64,000 nucleotides of DNA, from assembly GCA_944470555.2 (NCBI GenBank), contig OX104127.1, forward strand, positions 57,692,140-57,756,139. The letters are read 5' to 3'. Origin of the DNA: Heterobilharzia americana. Its lineage: Eukaryota > Platyhelminthes > Trematoda > Strigeidida > Schistosomatidae. Below the pieces are notes generated by a model. That model ran no database searches. It was not told the origin of the DNA and was given only the letters and a program-made list of their open reading frames with translations. Below are positions 55,926-64,000 of this stretch, piece by piece; within the stretch, counting starts at the first letter, position 1; each line of letters begins with the position of its first letter. The translations under genes were made by a program, and so were the position numbers.

Positions 55926-56575
55926 CTGCATTAACTTTTAATCGGGACTGTACTTCTGGATGTTTTCCAGCAGAAAATGTTCAACCAATTAACTTTTACA
56001 CAAGACGGTTAGGGAATAGTCATCCTTTTCATTCATTGTCAAGCTGTATACTCCATATAATTATTGCAGTTACATAACAACAGAAAATAAATATTAATGA
56101 AAATAAATAAATAAATATCTTTGTTCTCAAGTTATGAAGTTAACATGAGAGAAGCTGGTTTACAGGCCTCATCAAATTGATAACTGCAGAGAAAAATAAA
56201 ACGTTTTAGCAGTATTAAAATGCTACAGAGGGAGGATATTAAACTCTATCATGATGCCAAGTGTCTAGTAGTTATGAAAATAGCAGGAAAATATCACTTT
56301 ACAGCACACACACATCGTTCTCAGTTTAAGTCATTTCTACTCACAATTCTTACCTCACATCAAACGGAACAATATACGGTGTTTGCGTTGTGAGTAGTCG
56401 ACATGACTGACCCATCTACCAGACCAAGTGTTTCTTCAGATAAACGTCTATTTTAACAGTAATTCTTATGTTCGTAGATTTATTGACCAATAATAACTTA
56501 CTTCAATGTTTTCAGGAATAAGTAGGTATCCATACAATCATTCAATCCGGGTGAATGCCTAAGTTCAGGCGTTTC
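55926..56575. other. 3' flank and spacer of duplication unit
   Basis: Unrecognised AT-rich sequence, repeated at 62046-62681. Confidence 0.45.
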
Positions 56576-57000
56576 GTAAACAAGTCAGTGACTACAACCC
56601 CAGAATAAATAGAGGGAAGACAGAAGTTGGATGATGGAAGAGTTTATTTCTCCGAGAATATAATCATATTCAATCTCAAAACACGCGAATAAGTACACAC
56701 ATAAAAAATGATCTTGTCCTCAATTGGAGACATTTGTATAGTTAAAGGTAAAGATTAACCAATCAGCGATTTTTACATTACGAATGGAGGCAGAAAAAAG
56801 ACTACAAGTCATACCTTAAAAAATGGTGTGGGAATAACATGTCAAAATGTTAACACCAATAAAAGTGTTTTGTACACAACTGGGGCCCTACAACGCCTGA
56901 AGCATGAGTTCTGTTCCTTCCAAAATGATGAACTTTGCTGCATAATATAATTTCCTAACGGTTAGTGTTCGCCTATAATTACTAATGACTGTCCTTTGGG

Positions 57001-57251
57001 TTAATAATTGAACATAGGAATTCGATAGCACCTCACCATTTCACTCTCTTCTCTGAAGTCTTTCTGAACTCAGCTCCACGATTGTCCATAGCCTTCCATT
57101 TCTTCCTCACACCATCTCCTACAATGTCACCCTCGCCTTAGACGTCCAACAAGTCGCTTCCCCGTTTGGATTCCACTCGAAAGCCTGGCTTGACGCGTGA
57201 TGTCCACGAATAGTCATCTCAGTGTATGCCGAATCCAACTTTCATCTTGCT
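57001..57251 (-). mobile_element. RTE 3' end fragment (copy 2)
   Basis: This is the duplicated counterpart of 50195-50445, essentially identical. Confidence 0.72.
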
Positions 57252-57770
57252 GTAATAATAACACTGCTATCAACTTCAAGTGATACTTCAGACAATTAGG
57301 CTACATTAGACAAATACTAGCTATTAGTTGACATTTTTAGCTAATTCCACAAACTTTCGATTAAAAAAGTAAAATAAAATTTTTAGATAGAGTATTAAAC
57401 TTTAAAAGTTATTTTTAAAAACAGTTACACGGTAATAAGCTTAAAATTCACTGTGTCTATCAACAAAATGATGATCAGATAAAAGTTCTTCAATAATATT
57501 ATGTCACTCGACCGAAACATTCTATTTAAAAGGTTCTGTGTAACTGAAATTATTATGAAGATCTATAGTTGCATATAATTCCGACATTTATTTGTCAGGA
57601 TACACATGGACATCACATATTATTTCAATAAAAATTTTGTTTAAAAGTAAAATTTAGGCTGAACAAAACACGTAATGAAAAAATAAACATCATTATGAGA
57701 ACTAATAAGAAAAGTTGAGACAAAGAGTGAATATATTAGGTGGTATCAGCAGTAGTAGTGTAGTGGGCGC

Positions 57771-58041
57771 TGCTGATCATAATGGATATAAGTAGTATAG
57801 AGTGCTACAGAAATCTTAAGGAATTATCAGGAGTGGGTAAAAATTCTGACAAGAGAAAAGCAAGTGGCAATGTGAGCGTATTAAAAGCAAGTGAAGATGG
57901 GAGCAGAAGAGGAAATTAAGCCCAATGTGCAAATGACTGTTTTAAAGTGTACAAAATTAGATGACAGCTGTACAAGACGTCATAAAAAACATTCCCTCCT
58001 GCCTGTCAGTCTTCTCGTTTCCTGCAGTAGTAGTAGTGTAT
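57771..58041 (+). repeat. About 270-bp interspersed repeat (copy 2)
   Basis: Duplicated counterpart of 50965-51235. Confidence 0.7.
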
Positions 58042-58351
58042 ACATGCATTAGCACACAACCACACAATAGGTCGGGATAAAATTACGGTACTTAAACTTC
58101 AACAGAACAATAAGAAGACGTAAATTGCCTGAACCATGTAATGTATTGGCGCAACACATTTCGAAATATCTGATCACACACGTACTTCACATAAGTATTT
58201 ATATGAAAATTCATGAAGATAAGCTGGGTGAGAAAATAAAAAGAGGTCAATTAGGAAAGCTGAATAACAATGAAGATCAACAGAGCGAAAATAATAATAC
58301 ATCGAACTTGATTTTCATAGTTGAGCTCATTAAGGGACATTTAATGTGATA
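58042..58351 (+). mobile_element. Chimeric PLE tail (copy 2)
   Basis: Counterpart of 51236-51545. A frame of 74 codons (58125-58349) is open here because the TAG of copy 1 reads TCG. It resembles PLE-B 3' tail sequence and is probably non-coding. Confidence 0.6.
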
Positions 58352-58880
58352 ACAAATTGTTTATGAACACACAAAGATGGTTTCAACTTCCTAATAGCTA
58401 CGGCCTCAACAAAGTTAAGGATCCGTCACCAAGTGTAAAGGAAGTAGCCACATCAATCCTGTAACCTGTCACAACGATATGTTCGGCGACCAAAGAACTT
58501 GGACGTCTGCTACCAACATTTATGGGTTCGCGTGATTTAATTTGATTCTGAAGCCACTTTAGAATCTGTTCAGAAGGGCTTACTTAGATGCATATATAAG
58601 TCCTCCCTACGTATGTGTCACCGCAAGTACATTTAAATTGGTAGATACAGTGGGATGTGAGATTGTCGTTCACATGCTGTTCGGGAAATATATGGCCTCG
58701 TGGTTTCTATTGATCGAACCCTGGCTGCATAGTAAGTCCTTCTAACAGCAGCACTATGAGAGTCATCTTTGTATGGAAGACTGATGAAGACATCATTCTT
58801 TGGGACAAACTGAAGAGCTGGTTTTGGCGCTGTGGTTATTTTGTGCTGGCTAATAAATTTTGATGGATAATTGCTTACGA
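58352..58880 (-). mobile_element. PLE-C endonuclease (copy 2, RT part deleted)
   Basis: Same as copy 1 from NYPSKFISQHK onward. The upstream RT portion is removed by the 657-bp deletion. Confidence 0.83.
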
Positions 58881-58889
58881 ACAATATAT

Positions 58890-59125
58890 ACGATAGATAT
58901 GGAAAGAAATTTTACTAGCAATAAAAATAAATAACATGAGGTGGCAGGTCTATAAAAAGCAGATGTTGAAAGGAATAAGATTACACTGATATGATGATGA
59001 GCAATAAATTCCTTTCGAAACGTGAATAAGCAAATAGTACCATATCATTGTGTGTTATAAATCAAATAAACAAATCTAATATGGAATTAAATTCTACCAC
59101 AGTGCCCAAGTTCTACACTTATAGA
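58890..59125 (+). mobile_element. PLE-A 3' fragment (copy 2)
   Basis: Counterpart of 52741-52980, joined directly to PLE-C by the deletion. Confidence 0.75.
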
Positions 59126-59839
59126 AGTAGTAGTAGTGTGAGTAGTAGTAGTAGTAGTAGTATTAGTGATTGGAAGTAAATGATTTTTGAGTTTTAAATG
59201 TTTGCAAACTAAGCGAGTGAACGAATTCATTTCACGCTTGCCATATCGCTGATTTTGTTCTTCGCATATACCTGGAAGATATAGCATAAATATTATTATC
59301 AGTTCTCATGTACTACCTGCTACTCGTGGCTAACAGTATACAGGAAAGACACTCCTTGCCTTGATTTAGGGTAAACGGAATTACAGGTTAATTATTACTT
59401 TCAATATTACATATCATGTATTCAGTAGGTAAAGAACCACTTCATGCTCCCAAAGCAATGGTTCGACGATCATTCAACAAGGTTTAAAACGTTACCACCT
59501 TGAAATTTAAACGGTAGTACACACAACAAATGATTATGTCAACAAAACCCGATCTTCTTATTTTCATGCATCAACATAAAAAACATTGACATAAAACTGG
59601 AACAGCTGACGTGATTCAATTTGCTGATTCTGATTATTTTATCCACTCCAATTTTGTGTTCACAACGGACTGTTATCCCGTGAAGAAGCACTAGACAACT
59701 GTTTCATCCAGTGATCTTTAGTGATTAGCTTTGAAATGAAATTTCCTGAATTCCTAATGAGATTAGGTGACTAGTGGGAACAAGTACTCAACGACGAAGT
59801 TAGATAAAGGTCACCCTATCAGAAGTAGAAAATTGTAGA

Positions 59840-59993
59840 CCGTTGGGTTCTGACATAGTGGTTCAACATACTGGTTACATAACCTATAGGTGCTAGGTTC
59901 TACGGCTGGTAAGGTCGTGGGTGTGCACTGCTGAAGAACTCCATAGTAGGAAGAAACAGTCGAAGTGATGCTTAATAGGAAGTCATCGATTAT
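59840..59993 (+). repeat. Hammerhead repeat (family 2), copy 2
   Basis: Identical ribozyme text to copy 1 at 59921-59971. A 13-bp insertion precedes it near 59860. Confidence 0.65.
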
Positions 59994-60044
59994 CTAGCTA
60001 CTTAAGATAACCTTAAGCAATAAACTTATTTCCCTAAGCAGAGA

Positions 60045-60586
60045 TAATCGGTTTTCATTTATTCACCAAGCACTACTATGACTGGTTTATTCATAGGATA
60101 GAGACATATTTCTCTGTACCTCAATACTCTGAGGAGTGAGTCAATTCCATTGAAGTCGCTCTAAGACATATAGACAAAATCAGGGTAGAACCTAGCACAC
60201 AAATGAATCGGTCCAAGTTTCCATGCTTCTTAGCAGTGTACAAAGAACAAGTGGATAAATGGATAAAAGTATATGGGAAGAAACGGAATTTGAAAATGAA
60301 AGTTAGCCAAAACATTGAAGCTCTAAAAGATATCAAAGAGTTGATACATCTGTGCCACTGTGACCAATTTTCAACCAATTTTCGAAGAGTCCTCAATGAC
60401 TACTTCCTATCGTCTCACGGACCCAATTCAGGCAATTTACCTCTTCCTGTACGTCTTGCTTCAGCAGTTAGGGTCTTCATGTACTCGTGAAGTTGGTTTA
60501 AAGTTAGATATAAGGCCAGAACAACTGACTATTCATGAGACGGTGAGGAACAGTTTGCACAAAGTTATTAGAAGTATGAAAAATTA
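60045..60586 (+). pseudogene. Unidentified coding-like fragment (copy 2)
   Basis: The same fragment has an uninterrupted 95-codon frame from 60203 to 60490 (begins MNRSKFPCFLAVYKEQVD, later HLCHCDQFSTNFRRVLNDYF). A single-base frameshift near 60485 separates it from REVGLKLDIRPEQLTIHETV. A TGA near 60138 lies upstream in the same frame. It is predicted to be soluble, basic at the N-terminus, without a signal peptide. Function unknown. Copy 2 is less damaged than copy 1. Confidence 0.45.
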
Positions 60587-60679
60587 ACTATTTAAAATCA
60601 TTTGAGCATATAAATATACATAAACAACAACAAATCATACTCAAACAGACAGAAGACTTAAGACTTAGATAAGAAAAGC

Positions 60680-62045
60680 TATTTGATCGTCAACCTAATA
60701 CCAACTCGAAACTTACTCACAGAACAGAGATATCGGTTGTGCCTGACCTCAACAGTCTTCAAGTCTCAAGACAGACAAACAGAAGGAGTAGGAATGGGAT
60801 CACCAATATCCCCAATCATAGCAGATATATTCATGGATAGTTGGGAAAACATAGCTTTACAAACGCTTAATCCTCCACCTCGAATATAGTGGCGATATGT
60901 GGATGACACATTGACCATGCTGAAATCGACACATGTCGACACTTTCCTCACACATATCAAATCAGTGATAGGCACAACCCAGTTCACTTACGAGGAGGTA
61001 TGAAATGAACAAAGAGAATTAAATATGTTGAATTGCAGGATAAAAAGAAGGATAGACGGTAACTGGGATACTACCATCTACAGAAAACCCACACATTCCA
61101 ACACGTATCTAGACTTCAAGTCATCTCATACAATGTCAGTCAGTGAAGGCAGCATTAGTCAAATGTCTAAATGATACAGCTAGAAAACTGACTAATCAGT
61201 GAAAGGACCTACACAAGGAAGTCAAGCACATAAGAGAAGTGCTAACATTTAATATTTATCCTCCACAGTTTATTAAGAAATTCTTCGGAACACATAGGAA
61301 ACGAATTAATAACAGTAAGATGAGTAGAAAGGAGTTCACAGTCTCCATTGTGTTACCACATAAGGAAGGCACATCAGAAACTGTATGCATGATTGTCAAC
61401 AAGAGTGGAATTAGGGTGACATTGAAATGTGCACACTCACTCAGAGATAAGCTTTGTCGACTGGCTTGAGCATCCACAATAGAACCAATTGAGTAAAATA
61501 ATGTAATTCATCACATTCCAGATAATGACTGTGAGGTCGTGTTCATAGGTGAAACTAGGTTGTCGGGATCAGTTATAATAGCTGAACATAGGAATTTAGT
61601 TAAATATAGAATGAAGTACTTGAATAAGATCAATAATCTAGAAGAAGCTCGGTTATCGCAATGTATTCATTAACCTATAACCACATGATAGGGTGGGATG
61701 AGACCATTGTACTTAAGACCAATATAATAAGGTGGAGACAGAGAGATTGATTACTGAATGCTCATTCATGAAATCAACACCCAGCACATATAAGAGGAAT
61801 GATGCAACACTTGTATGAGGGATATGGAAATAAATTTTACTACCAATAGAAAGAAAGAATGTGTGGTGACAGGACTATGAAAATCAGATATCGAAGGTAA
61901 TGTGATTAGATTGATATGATTATGAGGAATTATAATTTATCCTGGAAACGTCATCAAGTAAATAATACTATATATCACTGTGTGCTGTATATTAAATAAA
62001 CAAATCTAAGTTGGAATTAAATTTTACTACAGTGCCTGAGTTTTA
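60680..62045 (+). mobile_element. PLE-A: RT catalytic part, linker, endonuclease (copy 2)
   Basis: Same structure as copy 1, with VGMGSPISPIIADIFM, the TAG and YVDDTL. It shares the one-base insertion near 61143 and the TGA stops. It lacks the microsatellite and instead keeps the plain sequence GGTGGAGACAGAGAGATTG seen at 9.27 kb. Confidence 0.9.
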
Positions 62046-62681
62046 CACCTGCATTAACTTTTAATCGGGACTGTACTTCTGGATGTTTTCCAGCAGAAAA
62101 TGTTCAATCAATTAACTTTTACACAAGATGGTTAGGAAACAGTCATCCCTTTTATTCATTGTCAAGCTGTATACTCCATATAATTATTGCAGTTACATAA
62201 CAACAGAAAATAAATATTAATGAAAATAAATAAATAAATATCTTTGTTCTCAAGTTATGAAGTTAACATGAGAGAAGCTGGTTTACAGGCCTCATCAAAT
62301 TGATAACTGCAGAGAAAAATAAAACGTTTTAGCAGTATTAAAATGCTACAGAGGGAGGATATTAAACTCTATCATGATGCCAAGTGTCTAGTAGTTATGA
62401 AAATAGCAGGAAAATATCACTTTACAGCACACACACATCGTTCTCAGTTTAAGTCATTTCTACTCACAATTCTTACCTCACATCAAACGGAACAATATAC
62501 GGTGTTTGCGTTGTGAGTAGTCGACATGACTGACCCATCTACCAGACCAAGTGTTTCTTCAGATAAACGTCTATTTTAACAGTAATTCTTATGTTCGTAG
62601 ATTTATTGACCAATAATAACTTACTTCAATGATTTCAGGAATAAGTAGGTATTCGGGTGAATGCCTAAGTTCAGGCGTTTC

Positions 62682-63559
62682 TCACTCTTCAAGTGTTACC
62701 TTTCCCAGCAATTCAGATTGGTAGTACTGAAGACATTTGTTGTGGTACAAGTGATTGAAGAATGGAAGAATCGTCGTTCAACGATGGTGATTATTACACA
62801 TGTGTAAAACTTCATAGACTTCACACTGGAGCATGCAATATTGTCAAGGAGATACACTGGCCGTTAACTGACTTCTATTAGATAGATTGATACAAGACAA
62901 AGCACTAGAGAAATCTGTTGCATAGCATTATTATAGATGTGTTGCCGTTAGGTAAAGCGATCTCTCGGGTTAGATTGTTTATCCAGATTTCCGCTGCATT
63001 TGTCACGGACCAGAATTCGGAGACCAGTTATTGTGCTTGGAGTTTCGTATGTGGTAGCATTTAGGGTACTGGTAAGGAGGTGAGTTGGTTGTTAAGCTGT
63101 TCAACCGTTCAAGAAACAGGAAAATCGGGGCGAGCCAGTTGGATGAGGTGACATTCTAGTTAGGAGGTGGAAAGAAAGATTTTAGGGGTAAAATGTTCGA
63201 ATAGATCATATATATTTCAACTTAGGTGGATGGACAGACTTCTTTGGAATGCACAGTTCAGTCTTCAAAACATGAGTTGGCATTGCTTCCATAGGTTGGA
63301 GATATTTCAGATGTACACACTTCATAAGGTTTGTATGAACTCCAAGCAGTCTGTTATGTGTTCAATATACGTTTAGAAAGAGAACACTGAGTACTGCTAA
63401 GATACTCCACAGAAGTACATGGACTGATGGACATACACAGAAGTGGCCAAGAGAATTAGCCTATTCTTTTCATACAGATGAAGCTTTAGGTAATTGGAGG
63501 AAGTTAATTTGAGTTTGGTAGCATGCCAGATGGCTTCCTAATATACCTGGTAATGGGTT
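62682..63559. other. Unique flank, no gene called
   Basis: No family motif. The frame at 63167-63376 has no recognised domain. Confidence 0.4.
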
Positions 63560-64000
63560 TCTACTGGACTTTATATTCATGAAAAGAGGTTTTCGGAGCT
63601 GCAGAAGCAGTGTTTATGATGAAACACTGAGAATCCTGGTTTTTAAAAGCTATTTGAGGGAACTAAAAAATAATCTTTCCAATAACTTCTTGTTCAGGTC
63701 CTACAGTTTTATGTATAAAACGAGGAATTATGCATCACCAATACTAATCGAAAATGGCTACCCTGATAAATTTATAAAGAAGTATACGAAATGTTAAAAC
63801 AGGATGTTCTAATGGCTTGACAAAAAGCCACTATACAGTCGTGTACAATTTAGAAGTGAAATACTCAGCTAAATATTGATTCACAGACTATGTAGATCAA
63901 TTCAGGGAATTACAATGATGATAAATTGCAGATTTCGCTTTCAAAACGCCCAGTATTGACAATGAGACTGAAAGATGAATTGCCTAGACTACCCACTTTC
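63560..64000 (+). mobile_element. PLE post-RT linker relic, runs off window
   Basis: The text ILIENGYPDKFIKKY at about 63740-63785, preceded by a worn linker and followed by KPLYSRVQFRSEILS and ILIHRLCRSIQG, matches the PLE region between RT and GIY-YIG. The endonuclease would lie beyond the window end. Confidence 0.7.

Larger units (their letters stand above)
49770..56575. repeat. Tandem duplication, copy 1 (6,806 bp)
   Basis: The sequence from 'gtaaacaag' at 49770 to 'ttcaggcgtttc' at 56575 is repeated directly downstream at 56576-62681. Apart from a few indels the two units differ by only scattered single bases. The unit holds RTE, a 270-bp repeat, PLE-A/B/C pieces, a family-2 hammerhead repeat and a coding-like fragment. 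The breakpoint has at most one base of microhomology. Confidence 0.95.
56576..62681. repeat. Tandem duplication, copy 2 (6,106 bp)
   Basis: Compared with copy 1 it lacks 657 bp (52084-52740), 18 bp near 59202, 17 bp near 62654 and the microsatellite at 55.59 kb. It has 13 extra bases near 59860. Elsewhere the units align collinearly (offset 6806 before the large gap, 6149 after it). Confidence 0.95.

Noticed and set aside
49770..62681. Reading the large direct repeats as LTRs of one giant element
   Set aside because: The repeats lie back to back with nothing between them and contain unrelated fragments in both orientations, so a tandem duplication fits better.

Overview
This window looks like AT-rich nuclear DNA from a trematode flatworm, most likely genus Schistosoma. 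No species-level call is possible from sequence reading alone. The basis is the repeat content: fragments of Penelope-like retroelements (PLEs) with reverse transcriptase plus GIY-YIG endonuclease signatures, RTE-clade non-LTR retrotransposons resembling schistosome SR2, and short tRNA-headed SINEs carrying hammerhead-ribozyme cores like the schistosome Sm-alpha repeat. There are no operons, bacterial genes, CRISPR arrays or rRNA. No conventional multi-exon gene can be followed end to end. Almost every long reading frame is a broken transposon piece or its antisense shadow.

Layout. 0-8 kb: hammerhead SINE relics, a large inverted repeat of PLE 3' ends (4.68-5.58 kb) and a 71-nt hairpin (7.94 kb). 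8.3-13.3 kb: a PLE-A copy and an older minus-strand PLE. 14.6-16.4 kb: a G-poor, A/C-rich low-complexity island full of microsatellites. 17-26.6 kb: RTE and several PLE subfamilies (called A to F here for convenience). 26.9-28.6 kb: two tandem minus-strand PLE-A copies. 30.8-32.6 kb: a head-to-head PLE-A pair and a PLE-D relic. 32.6-34.2 kb: the longest RTE copy. 34.28-34.70 kb (minus): the only convincing host coding exon, ending at a consensus splice donor. 37-41 kb: inverted SINE pair, PLE-A, PLE-F and tRNA-like SINEs. 41.1 kb: an (ACT)n tract of about 41 units. 42-49.7 kb: PLE-D, RTE and PLE-B copies with SINE pairs. 49.77-62.68 kb: a nearly identical direct tandem duplication (6,806 bp and 6,106 bp) whose unit holds RTE, PLE-A/B/C fragments, a hammerhead repeat and an unidentified coding-like fragment. 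62.7-64 kb: mostly unique, ending in another PLE piece.

The window therefore records repeated waves of target-primed retrotransposition followed by duplication, inversion and decay. The PLE and RTE copies are all 5'-truncated and frameshifted, so none can supply working enzyme. The SINEs are presumed to have depended on such machinery. The points most worth a second look are three distinct hammerhead-like contexts (two SINE families and the PLE-A 3' end), the recurrent head-to-head arrangement of both SINEs and PLEs, stop codons shared by separate PLE-A copies, the miRNA-like hairpin, and the recent tandem duplication with its copy-specific changes.
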